From an uncultured Actinomycetes bacterium (lineage in GTDB: Bacteria; Actinomycetota; Thermoleophilia; Solirubrobacterales; 70-9), in contig CALCIA010000215.1 in NCBI GenBank assembly GCA_937907435.1, positions 1 to 10,048 of the forward strand: a DNA stretch of 10,048 bases, in the 5' to 3' direction. Shown here piece after piece: positions 1 to 7,849 of this stretch. Below the pieces are notes generated by a model, which had not been told where the DNA came from, searched no databases, and saw nothing but the letters and a program-made list of their open reading frames with translations. Numbering within the stretch: position 1 is the stretch's first letter; each line of letters starts with the position of its first letter. Made by a program: the position numbers and the translations under genes.

Positions 1-5
1 GCCGG

Positions 6-80
6 GAGGTGTGACGTTCCCGGCATCTTCGTCACGGATCCGGGCGAGGTGTGGAAGCTCTCCGGCATCTCCGTCACGGA
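6..80. repeat. Imperfect ~42-bp tandem duplication at left edge
   Basis: Two near-copies lie head to tail. The core CCGGCATCTTCGTCACGGA at 20-38 recurs at 62-80 with one mismatch, and GAGGTGTG at 6-13 recurs at 46-53. The period is 42 bp for the core and 40 bp for the leading block, so a small indel lies between them. Only two units are visible and the array may continue left of the window. A reading frame from base 1 stays open through both units to TGA 172-174 (GIFVTDP / GISVTEV), and the 42-bp period keeps that frame. It could therefore be the end of a repeat-containing gene or plain intergenic duplication; I cannot decide. It is too short, with too few units, to be a CRISPR array. Confidence 0.5.
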
Positions 81-128
81 AGTCCGACTTCGCGACGTCC
101 TGTGCCGGCTCTCCCACGCACGCCTCAC

Positions 129-186
129 GTCCTGGGCTCCTCATGGGGGTCACAGCCTGCCAGGACCCCCATGAGGAGCCCAGGAC
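129..186. terminator. Perfect 22-bp-stem hairpin, no T-tract
   Basis: Bases 129-150 are the exact reverse complement of 165-186, giving a 22-bp stem with a 14-base loop (151-164). The arm reads GTCCTGGGCTCCTC at 129-142 and continues to T150. No T-run follows either arm, so it is not a classical intrinsic terminator, but a stem this long could stop or protect transcripts coming from either side. Because the arm recurs at 10028-10048, it is better seen as the head of a dispersed repeat that may act secondarily as a transcript end. A frame open from the window's left edge ends inside it at TGA 172-174. Confidence 0.5.
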
Positions 187-220
187 CATCCTCGGACGGC
201 CACCAGCCCCCGGACCCCCG
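129..220 (+). repeat. Left copy of dispersed palindrome-headed repeat
   Basis: This element has a palindromic head (129-186) followed by two tail blocks: CTCGGACGGCC at 191-201 and CCCCGGACCCCCG at 208-220. The same three blocks occur in the same order on the opposite strand at the right window edge: 21 visible bases of the head arm at 10028-10048, tail blocks at 10002-10012 and 9982-9994. Spacing differs only between head and first tail block (4 versus 15 bases); the tail blocks are 6 and 7 bases apart. Two copies of a composite ~80-100-bp element in inverted orientation suggest a dispersed repeat family. Here its tail points toward steA, while the other copy's tail points at the 3' end of xerD, so it is not tied to one gene-relative function. 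Confidence 0.65.
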
Positions 221-258
221 CCCACAGCGCCATAAGGACCACCCAAGACTCATGCGAT

Positions 259-297
259 TTGGCTCCCCTTAACCCCGTCGCATAACCTGAGCGCGTG
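259..297 (+). promoter_or_regulatory. Candidate leaderless promoter for steA
   Basis: A -35-like TTGGCT (259-264), an 18-base spacer and a -10-like TAACCT (283-288) lie upstream of GTG 295, which begins 6 bases after the -10 hexamer, where transcription would be expected to start. No Shine-Dalgarno sequence is visible before the GTG. Together these fit a leaderless transcript, common in Actinomycetota. This is a by-eye consensus match, not measured; the -35 agrees at 4 of 6 positions with TTGACA. Confidence 0.45.
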
Positions 298-1488
298 GCA
301 ACCACCAGTCGTCGTCGCCTGCCCGCCTTGCTCGGACGTCGCGGCGCAACCAGGGCCAGTCCGGTCCCGATCGAGGGGACGGCGCGGCTCGGCGGGCGCA
401 CCAAGCACCTGGTGAAGCGGCTGCGTCCGGGGGATGTGGCGGTGATCGACCACGTCAACGTGGACCGGATCGCGGCCGAGGAGCTGATCGCTTGCGGGGT
501 GACCGCGGTGGTGAACGCCTCGCCTTTCTCCGACGGCAAGTATCCGAACGCCGGGCCGCTGATGCTGGCCCGCGCCGGGATCCGGCTGGTCGACGCGCCG
601 GAGGTGCCGGTCTTCGACCTGCTCCGCGATGGCCAGGCGGTGACGGTCACCGGCGAGGGCGCCGTCGAGGCCGGGGGCAAGGAGATCCTGCGCGGCACCG
701 TGCTCACCGTCCCCGAGCTGGAACGCGAACTTGCCGCCCAGCGCGAACGGATCGACGAGGTGCTCGCCGAGTTCGCCGAGAACACGGTCGAGCACATCCG
801 CCAGGAGACCGACATCCTCACCGGCTCGATCGACTTCCCGCCGACGCGGGTCTCCTTCCGCGACCGGCAGGTCCTGATCGTCGTCCGCGGGGAGCGCCAC
901 CGCCGTGACCTCAAAGCGCTGCGCGCCTACATCCGAAACGTGCGGCCGCTGATCGTCGCGGTCGACGGCGGCGCCGACGGCCTCCTGGAGGCAGGCCTGC
1001 GGCCCGACGTCATCCTCGGCGACATGGACTCGGCCTCCGACGCGGCGCTCTCCTGCGGCGCCGAGCTGATCGTCCACGCCTACCCGGACGGCGGCGCGCC
1101 CGGGCGCCGGCGCCTCGTCGACATGGGCCTCGAGCACAAGGTCGTCCCCGCCGCCGGCACCAGCGAGGACGTGGCGATGCTGATGGCCTTCGAGAAGGGG
1201 GCGGACCTGATCGTCAGCGTCGGCGCCCACTTCAACCTGATCGAGTTCCTCGACCGCAAGCGCGGCGGCATGTCCTCGACCTTCCTCACCCGCCTGCGGA
1301 TCGGCGAGAAACTGGTCGACGCCAAGGGGGTGAGCCGCCTCTACCGGCCGAGCTCGACCCTGATGCCGGTGATCTTCTTCATCGTCGCCTTCCTCGTCCT
1401 GCTGACGATCCTGATCATCACCTCGCCCGCCCTGAACGACGTCTTCGAGCTTTTCTGGCTGAAGGTCAGGATCTGGCTGGGGATCTGA
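295..1488 (+). CDS. steA: SteA, TPK-like cytokinetic ring protein
   Basis: This 397-residue protein belongs to the SteA family, membrane-anchored partners of SteB that in Corynebacterium glutamicum act at the septum in daughter-cell separation. The central/C-terminal part resembles thiamin pyrophosphokinase: DGGADGL at 224-230, LGDMDS at 241-246 and GTSEDVAML at 288-296. The N-terminal region (about 35-140) is the SteA-specific part, followed by a charged helix (about 140-172) that could form a coiled coil. A hydrophobic segment at about 358-378 (VIFFIVAFLVLLTILI) is a C-terminal transmembrane anchor, so the bulk should be cytosolic. Length matches the family. The GTG start is supported by the -10 element just upstream rather than by a ribosome binding site. 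steB follows after 46 bases, as in other Actinomycetota. Nothing seen demonstrates pyrophosphokinase activity. Identification is firm; the enzymatic role, if any, is unknown. Confidence 0.92.
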   Translation: MATTSRRRLPALLGRRGATRASPVPIEGTARLGGRTKHLVKRLRPGDVAVIDHVNVDRIAAEELIACGVTAVVNASPFSDGKYPNAGPLMLARAGIRLVDAPEVPVFDLLRDGQAVTVTGEGAVEAGGKEILRGTVLTVPELERELAAQRERIDEVLAEFAENTVEHIRQETDILTGSIDFPPTRVSFRDRQVLIVVRGERHRRDLKALRAYIRNVRPLIVAVDGGADGLLEAGLRPDVILGDMDSASDAALSCGAELIVHAYPDGGAPGRRRLVDMGLEHKVVPAAGTSEDVAMLMAFEKGADLIVSVGAHFNLIEFLDRKRGGMSSTFLTRLRIGEKLVDAKGVSRLYRPSSTLMPVIFFIVAFLVLLTILIITSPALNDVFELFWLKVRIWLGI

Positions 1489-1517
1489 TCCGGCTCGCCG
1501 GACGGCCCGCCGATCTC

Positions 1518-1534
1518 TAGCCTTTGCAGGTCAA
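1518..1534 (+). promoter_or_regulatory. Possible -10 element and weak SD before steB
   Basis: TAGCCT at 1518-1523 resembles the -10 motif seen before other genes here, 11 bases before ATG 1535. AGG at 1528-1530 is a weak Shine-Dalgarno match 4 bases from the ATG. I see no convincing -35. Upstream, TCCGGC at 1489-1494 and GCCGGA at 1497-1502 form a small 6-bp palindrome just after the steA stop. steB may be expressed both from steA read-through and from this site. Confidence 0.3.
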
Positions 1535-2401
1535 ATGGGCTACAGCGCTCGCTACCACGCAACCTCCCTGATCGCGGTCTTCCTGGCTCTCGCGGTCGGG
1601 ATCCTGATCGGCGCCGAGTTCGGCGGCGACGCGCTGACCGAAACCCGCAAGAACCTCGAGCAGAGCCTGGTCGGCAATCTCCAGGACGCCCGCTCGCACG
1701 CCGACGACCTCTCCGGCGAACTCAGCCGCGCCAACGAATTCGACGAAAAGGTCTACCCGGTGCTGACCCGCGAACGGCTGCTCGGCAAGCGGATCGCGGT
1801 GGTCGCGCTGGGCGGGCTGCCGGGCGAAATCACCGCCGCGGTCGAGGACGCGCTGGGGCCGACCGGGGCGAAACTGGTCGGCGTAGGGGTCGTCCGCGAG
1901 CCGGTCAACCTGAGCGGCCTCGCCGAAGAACTCGCGGGCACGCGCTTCGAAGAAATCCGCACCGAACCCGACCAGCTGACCGAACTCGGGGTCGGGGTCG
2001 GGCGCCAGATCGTGATCGGCGGGACCCTGCCGGAACTGGTGCGCGGCCAGCTCTTCTCGCGGGCGAGCGGCGAATTCGGCCCGCTCGACGGGGTGATCGT
2101 CGTCCGCGCCCAGCCGGAAAGCATGGGCCCGGTGCAGCGCTCCACCGCCAACCAGCTGGAAACGGCGATGCTGAAGGGGATCACGGCGACGCGCGTGCCC
2201 GCGGTCGGGGTCGAGTCGACCAGCACCGAACCGTCCTCGATCTCCTTCTTCCAGTCCAACGGCCTCTCGACCGTCGACGACATCGACAACACGGCGGGCA
2301 TGGTGGCGCTGGTGTCGGCGCTGAACGGGGCCGAGGGCAGCTTCGGCGTGAAGAGCTCGGCCGACCGCCTGCTGCCCGAGCTGCTGGCGCCGGGGGGCTA
2401 G
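1535..2401 (+). CDS. mctB: SteB / MctB family membrane-anchored protein
   Basis: This 288-residue protein is of the MctB/SteB family (often annotated copper transporter, DUF3186). In M. tuberculosis the member is linked to copper resistance and outer-membrane channel activity; in C. glutamicum SteB partners SteA at the septum. Visible features are the family N terminus GYSARYHATSLIAVFLALAVG, whose single transmembrane segment spans about 10-28; a polar, probably coiled-coil stretch at about 33-72; and the family C-terminal pattern VGVES (224-228), STVDDIDNTAGMVALVSALNG (245-265), with FGVKSSADRLLPELL near the end. Outside the N-terminal helix I see no membrane segments or Cys/Met/His metal cluster, so copper transport is not supported by this sequence; a septal role with SteA is more plausible. 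The next gene begins 25 bases downstream. mctB is the mycobacterial symbol and steB the corynebacterial one. Confidence 0.88.
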   Translation: MGYSARYHATSLIAVFLALAVGILIGAEFGGDALTETRKNLEQSLVGNLQDARSHADDLSGELSRANEFDEKVYPVLTRERLLGKRIAVVALGGLPGEITAAVEDALGPTGAKLVGVGVVREPVNLSGLAEELAGTRFEEIRTEPDQLTELGVGVGRQIVIGGTLPELVRGQLFSRASGEFGPLDGVIVVRAQPESMGPVQRSTANQLETAMLKGITATRVPAVGVESTSTEPSSISFFQSNGLSTVDDIDNTAGMVALVSALNGAEGSFGVKSSADRLLPELLAPGG

Positions 2402-2411
2402 GTGCCCGGCC

Positions 2412-2429
2412 GGGAAAGGCACTGAGTTG
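2412..2429 (+). promoter_or_regulatory. Ribosome binding site deciding a TTG start
   Basis: GGGAAAGG at 2412-2419 lies 7 bases upstream of TTG 2427. That good Shine-Dalgarno match at good spacing favours TTG over the in-frame GTG at 2436, which would sit 16 bases from it. Confidence 0.6.
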
Positions 2430-3259
2430 CACTGGGTGGGATTCCCGCTCGCGATCGCGCTGGCGGTGCCGATGCTGCCCGCCGGGGCGCGCGGCCTCCG
2501 CGACGCGGGGCTGGTGCGGACCAACTACCGCGGCGCCTCGCTGGCCTTCCCGCTGGGGGCGATCCTGGCGACGGTCGCGCTCGTCGCGCTGGCGCCGCTC
2601 GCGGTGCTGAACGACCGCGCGGGACTCGATCTGCTGGCGCCCGAACTGCGCCGCTGGCTGCCCTACGTGCTGGGGGTCGCCTTCCTCGGCTTCCTCGACG
2701 ACGCGCTCGGCCAGGGCGAGGCGGCGGCGACGCCGCGCGGCTGGCGCGGCCACTGGGGGGCGCTGCGCGAAGGGCGACTGTCGACGGGGGCGATCAAGGC
2801 GATCGGCGCGGTCGCGCTCGCCGCCTACGTCGTCTCCGGGCAGGGACTCCCCACCTGGCGCTACGTCGCCGACGTCGTCCTCTTCGTCCTCGCCACCAAC
2901 CTCTTCAACCTGCTCGACCTGCGGCCGGGGCGGGCGGAGAAGGCGCTGGCGCTGCTCGGTGCCGGGCTGTGCCTCTGCGCCTGGACGCTGGCGCCGATCG
3001 AACTGCTGGGGATCTTCGCCGGACCGGCGCTGGTCGGCGCCTGGCTGACGCTGGGCGAGCGGGCGATGCTCGGGGACACCGGGTCGAACCTGATCGGGGC
3101 GATCGCCGGCGTCTGGCTGCTCACCGTCCTGTCGCCGGACGCGCGCCTGATCGCCCTCGGCGTGGTGCTCGTTTTGACGGTTTATGGGGAGTTACGCTCG
3201 ATCTCGGCGACCATCGACCGGGTTCCGCCCCTCCGCTGGCTAGACTCGATCGGCAGAGC

Positions 3260-3263
<4 letters not shown>
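2427..3263 (+). CDS. GT4 (MraY/WecA-like) phosphoglycosyltransferase
   Basis: This 278-residue polytopic membrane protein (about 8 hydrophobic segments) resembles the polyprenyl-phosphate N-acetylhexosamine-1-phosphate transferase family (MraY, WecA, TagO). Three signatures occur in family order: FLGFLDDALG at 86-95 (Asp pair 91-92), NLFNLLDLRPGR at 158-169 (equivalent to the N-x-x-N-x-x-D-G loop, but with DLRPGR instead of DG-x-DGL), and MLGDTGSNLIG at 214-224 (equivalent to MGDxGS). RTNYRGASLAFPLG at 31-44 resembles the family's N-terminal substrate loop. It is shorter than MraY (about 320-360 residues), and the altered second motif suggests a subfamily with another substrate or weakened activity. 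The TTG start has a good ribosome binding site. It follows steB by 25 bases and overlaps pyrG by ATGA, suggesting an operon. A run of AT-rich codons, including TTA for Leu256, lies near the 3' end. The sugar nucleotide and product are not deducible. Confidence 0.75.
3241..3262 (+). promoter_or_regulatory. Possible -10 element before pyrG
   Basis: TAGACT at 3241-3246 sits 13 bases before ATG 3260, inside the last codons of the preceding gene. It resembles the other TAGCCT-like elements here, but no good -35 is seen 16-18 bases upstream and no strong Shine-Dalgarno sequence precedes the ATG. The ATGA overlap also allows translational coupling. Confidence 0.25.
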
Positions 3264-4960
<1,697 letters not shown>

Positions 4961-4978
4961 CCGCCGCCCGCCCCACCC

Positions 4979-5027
4979 GGCGAGTTCGCAGAAAGCCGCG
5001 GTATGCGCGGAGAACTGCGAACTCGCC
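4979..5027. terminator. Two-tier hairpin after pyrG
   Basis: GGCGAGTTCGCAG at 4979-4991 is the exact reverse complement of 5015-5027 (13-bp outer stem). Inside it CCGCG (4996-5000) pairs with CGCGG (5006-5010) around a GTATG loop, with small purine-rich internal loops between the stems. It begins 18 bases after the pyrG stop and has no T-tract. A transcript-end or mRNA-stabilising hairpin is the likeliest role; a dispersed repeat is also possible given its regular design. Confidence 0.55.
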
Positions 5028-5056
5028 CACGAAGCCCCGAGGTCCGTCCAGATCGG

Positions 5057-5103
5057 TTGACCCGCGTCAAGTGTCGTGCCAGCCTCCGCGCCTCCCGCGG
5101 AGG
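5057..5103 (+). promoter_or_regulatory. Promoter with overlapping palindrome
   Basis: TTGACC at 5057-5062 (5/6 match to TTGACA), a 17-base spacer and CAGCCT at 5080-5085 form the best promoter-like pair in the window, giving a leader of about 58 bases before ATG 5150. A perfect palindrome, CCTCCGCG at 5083-5090 and CGCGGAGG at 5096-5103 around a 5-base centre, overlaps the -10 and the expected start site. That is a typical place for an operator. If transcription starts near 5092 the left arm is not transcribed, favouring a DNA-binding site over an RNA hairpin. Confidence 0.45.
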
Positions 5104-5136
5104 AGACCGTGGGACGTCACCGATGAAGACCGATCT

Positions 5137-5149
5137 GAAGGAGTGATCG
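5137..5149 (+). promoter_or_regulatory. Strong Shine-Dalgarno for the secreted protein gene
   Basis: GAAGGAG at 5137-5143 lies 6 bases before ATG 5150, the strongest ribosome binding site in the window; most other genes here have weak or no such site. Confidence 0.75.
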
Positions 5150-6664
5150 ATGAAGTTCCTTGGGCTGATGGTGCCGGTCGCCGCCCTGGCGGCCGTTTTC
5201 TCGTTCGGTGGAGGCTCGGCGCTCGCCGCCAGTTGCCCTTCGGCCCAGTCGGTGCTCCCGTACTCGAAGAACGACCCGCCCTACCAGTGCGCGCAGGTCG
5301 CGGCGTCCGGGAAGAAGTCGATCGGCGCCTGGGACACCAAGAGCTGGACCAACTCGACCGCCTTCGGCTACAACGTCAAGTCCCACTGCAAGTGGCGCAG
5401 CAACGGTGAAGTCTCGATCACCGAGGCCTGGGAATACTCCAGCTACACCGCCACCGCGACCAACTTCGCGACCAGCAAGAGGCACTGGGCGGCCGGCGTC
5501 CTGTTCACGACCGGCGCCGTCGACAGCGGCGGCTACAGCAACGGCTGCGAGGACCACGACGGCCACATCGAGAACAGCATCCAGAGGATCACCTCGGCCC
5601 TGAAGCTGACCGGCGGCTACGCCGAAGGCGTCGCCGGGCAGCCGATGACGATCACTGCCTCGATCTCGCCCTCCGAGACGCGGGGCAACATCGCCCTTCT
5701 GGTCAACGGCACCCCGGTCGCCGTCGCGCCGATCGCGAGCGGCACGGCCACCCTCGCCTGGACGCCGCCCGCCGCCGGCACCTACCAGCTCACGGCGGCC
5801 TATCAGGGCGACACGTCGGCCTGTCCGTCGACGAGCTCGAGCTGTGGCTTCACCCCCGAGCAGTCCGGCAAGTACACCGCGACCGTCGCCGCGCCGACGG
5901 CGGCGACGGCGTCCTCCACGGCGACCGCGTCCGTCGCAGACCTCGCCGCGTCCGCGCGCCGCGGGGCGACCCTGGTCGGCGACGCGCGCCCGTTCGCCGA
6001 TCTCGCGGCGCGGGCCGGCACCCACGGCGTCGACCTTCGCCTCACCACCCTGACGCGGAGCGCCACGCTGCCGGCGCCGCTCGCCCTGCGCTGCCCGGCC
6101 GGCTCGGTGCTGATGAACGCCTCGCTTCTGGCCGGGCCGGGCGCCGCCGAAAGCCTCCTGCGCGAGACCCGCCGCGGCGCCGTGCTGCCATCCCGCCGCC
6201 TGCCCGCGGGCAGCGAAGCGACCCTGCAGATCACCTGCCGCCAGGCCGGCGCGCCGCTGGCCATGCGCCTGCTCGGCTACGGGACGCCACGGCCCGACCG
6301 GATGGTCAGCGGGCGGCGCTCGGCGACGCTGTTCGGCGGGCCGGGTGCCGACTGCCTGCGGGTGCGCGGCGAAGGCGGCGTCGCCTTCGGCGGCCTCGGC
6401 GCGGACCGCATCGTGGTTGACGCGAGCTCCGGCGCCGGCGGGCCCGGGGACGATCGCCTCGTGGCGCGGACGACCGGGCGGGCGCTCTTGGTCGGAGGAT
6501 CGGGCCACGACACCTTTGTCGCCTCCGGCGGCCGGACCTTCGTCAACGCTCTGGACGGCGAACGGGACACGATCATCTGCCGCGGCGCCGCCGGTCACGT
6601 GCTCGCCGACCCCGAGGACACGGTCAAGGGTCCATGCCACGTCTGGCGCCGGAGCGCCGACTGA
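5150..6664 (+). CDS. Secreted Ig-like / RTX-repeat protein
   Basis: This 504-residue exported protein is not recognised as a named family. A signal peptide covers about 1-27 (hydrophobic core 5-20, likely cleavage after ALA-A). Residues 28-150 form an unrecognised domain with Cys29, 47, 80 and 133 and many Trp/Tyr/Ser/Thr, perhaps disulfide-stabilised. Residues about 158-247 resemble a bacterial Ig-like domain (GQPMTITASISP, then PPAAGTYQLTAAYQGD), with a Cys225/Cys232 pair. A Thr/Ala linker (248-262) leads to a second unrecognised region (about 263-380). Four units fitting the RTX calcium-binding pattern GGxGxDx(L/I/F) lie at 396-403, 414-421, 430-437 and 449-456, followed by DTIICRG and ADPEDTV motifs seen in degenerate RTX tails. 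It has its own promoter and ribosome binding site, and a hairpin separates it from pyrG. It probably acts outside the cell or at the surface; ligand and function are unknown. No protease or other catalytic motif was seen. Confidence 0.85.
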   Translation: MKFLGLMVPVAALAAVFSFGGGSALAASCPSAQSVLPYSKNDPPYQCAQVAASGKKSIGAWDTKSWTNSTAFGYNVKSHCKWRSNGEVSITEAWEYSSYTATATNFATSKRHWAAGVLFTTGAVDSGGYSNGCEDHDGHIENSIQRITSALKLTGGYAEGVAGQPMTITASISPSETRGNIALLVNGTPVAVAPIASGTATLAWTPPAAGTYQLTAAYQGDTSACPSTSSSCGFTPEQSGKYTATVAAPTAATASSTATASVADLAASARRGATLVGDARPFADLAARAGTHGVDLRLTTLTRSATLPAPLALRCPAGSVLMNASLLAGPGAAESLLRETRRGAVLPSRRLPAGSEATLQITCRQAGAPLAMRLLGYGTPRPDRMVSGRRSATLFGGPGADCLRVRGEGGVAFGGLGADRIVVDASSGAGGPGDDRLVARTTGRALLVGGSGHDTFVASGGRTFVNALDGERDTIICRGAAGHVLADPEDTVKGPCHVWRRSAD

Positions 6665-6691
6665 GGTCGGGGCGCGGGTCTCGCGCGCGCT

Positions 6692-6728
6692 CGGCGGCGG
6701 CTGATCGCCCATAAGCGCCGCGCCGCCG
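6692..6728. terminator. GC-only inverted repeat after secreted protein gene
   Basis: CGGCGGCG at 6692-6699 is complementary to CGCCGCCG at 6721-6728 with a 21-base loop, in a very GC-rich stretch. It lies between the TGA at 6662-6664 and the next start. Simple GC-rich repetition makes such pairing easy by chance, so this is a weak terminator candidate. Confidence 0.25.
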
Positions 6729-6735
6729 TCCCGTC

Positions 6736-6751
6736 TAGCCTGTCGATGGTG
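6736..6751 (+). promoter_or_regulatory. -10-like element at the peptidase start
   Basis: TAGCCT at 6736-6741 ends 4 bases before ATG 6746 and 7 bases before the next codon, GTG 6749. No Shine-Dalgarno sequence or clear -35 is seen. The spacing suggests a leaderless transcript, with GTG 6749 at the expected transcription start. Confidence 0.35.
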
Positions 6752-7849
6752 GGGAACGAGAGGCTTTATGACACTTTCGTGCGGCTCTGCGAGATCCGCT
6801 CGCCGACCGGCGAGGAGCGCGAGGTCACCGACACGCTGGCGGCCGAACTGCGCTCGCTGGGACTCGAGGTGGCCGAGGACGATGCGGCGGGGCCCGCCGA
6901 AGCCGGGGCGGGCAATTTGCTCGCGCGCGTGCCCGGGGAGCGCGACGAGTTCGTGATGTTCTGCGCGCATATGGACACGGTCCCGCACCGGGGTCGGGTC
7001 GAGGTCGTCAACGACGAAGGGGTCTTCCGCAGCGCCGGCGACACGATCCTCGGCGCCGACAACAAGGCCGCGGTGGCGGTCTTCATGGAGCTGGTGCGGC
7101 GCGGGGTGGAGCGCACGCCGCCGGTCGGGATCGAGTTGGTCCTCACCGTCGCCGAGGAGCAGGGGCTGCGCGGCGCCAAGGCCTTCGATGTCGGCGGGCT
7201 GCGCGCCGAGGTCGGCTTCGTCCTCGACCATGCCGGGCCGGTCGGCGAGGTGATCACCGCGACGCCGACCCAGCACAAGATCCTCGCCGACTTCGTCGGG
7301 GTGGAGGCGCACGCCGGGGTGCGGCCGGAGGACGGCTCGAGCGCGATCGAGGCCGCCGCAGCGGCGATCGGGCGCATGGACCTGGGGCGGCTCGACGAGG
7401 GCACGACCGCAAACGTCGGGATCATCCGCGGCGGCACCTCCGGCAACGTTGTCGCCGGCCACTGTGCGATCCACGCCGAGGCGCGCAGCCTCGACGCCGG
7501 GCGGGCCGCCGAGGTAGCCGGGCAGATCTCCGACGCCTGCGCCTGGGGGGCGAGCGAGTTCGGCTGCGATGTCGACGTGCGGGTCGAAGAGCTGTTCCGC
7601 GGCTACAAGGTGCCGTCCAGCTCGACCGCGCTCGGCCTCGCCGAGGAGAGCCTGCGGGCCGCCGGGGTCGAGCCGCGCCGCGAGGCGATCGGCGGCGGCA
7701 GCGACGCCAACGTCTTCCGCCTCGCCGGCTTCGACAGCCTCCTGCTCGCCAACGGCCCCGACGGCGTCCACACCGCCGACGAGCACGTCGCCGCCGCCGA
7801 CCTCGACAGGATGCTCGAGGTCTGCGAGGGCATCCTCGCGCGAGCGTGA
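6746..7849 (+). CDS. M20 family peptidase (peptidase T-like)
   Basis: This 367-residue two-zinc amino- or dipeptidase is of the M20 family, PepT/YqjE-like branch, and cytosolic (no signal peptide). The metal-binding and catalytic motifs are all in order: HMDTVP at 75-80 (His75, Asp77), GADNKAAVAV at 103-112 (Asp105), EEQGLRG at 137-143 (Glu137/138), the DHAG region at 161-164 (Asp161) and the C-terminal His342 in GVHTADEHV. The lid/dimerisation domain is about 175-285, with GVEAHAGVRPEDGSSAIEAA (185-204) typical of the family. IGGGSDANVF at 315-324 is the conserved C-terminal loop. Exact substrate (tripeptides, dipeptides or another N-acyl amino acid) cannot be read from the sequence. The start may be GTG 6749 instead, one codon in. 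It overlaps the next gene by four bases (GTGA), indicating translational coupling. A general peptide-recycling role is the safest call. Confidence 0.9.
   Translation: MVGNERLYDTFVRLCEIRSPTGEEREVTDTLAAELRSLGLEVAEDDAAGPAEAGAGNLLARVPGERDEFVMFCAHMDTVPHRGRVEVVNDEGVFRSAGDTILGADNKAAVAVFMELVRRGVERTPPVGIELVLTVAEEQGLRGAKAFDVGGLRAEVGFVLDHAGPVGEVITATPTQHKILADFVGVEAHAGVRPEDGSSAIEAAAAAIGRMDLGRLDEGTTANVGIIRGGTSGNVVAGHCAIHAEARSLDAGRAAEVAGQISDACAWGASEFGCDVDVRVEELFRGYKVPSSSTALGLAEESLRAAGVEPRREAIGGGSDANVFRLAGFDSLLLANGPDGVHTADEHVAAADLDRMLEVCEGILARA

Noticed and set aside
6..80. CRISPR array
   Set aside because: Only two imperfect units with a ~23-base gap, no third unit and no cas genes in the window.
1..174. 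Frame open from the left edge to TGA 172-174
   Set aside because: Only 57 codons are visible with no start or recognisable domain, and the end lies inside a palindromic repeat. A partial gene cannot be excluded but is not supported.
2969..3259. N-terminal extension of pyrG to an upstream ATG
   Set aside because: The extension is Arg/Asp/Ala-rich, overlaps the GT4 gene in another frame, and lacks CTP synthase similarity; family N termini begin just before TRFIFVTGG.
5117..7786. 889-codon open frame on the - strand
   Set aside because: It lies wholly antisense to the secreted protein and peptidase genes, has Arg/Gly/Ala/Asp-rich composition with no domain, and is expected from strong G/C third-position bias.
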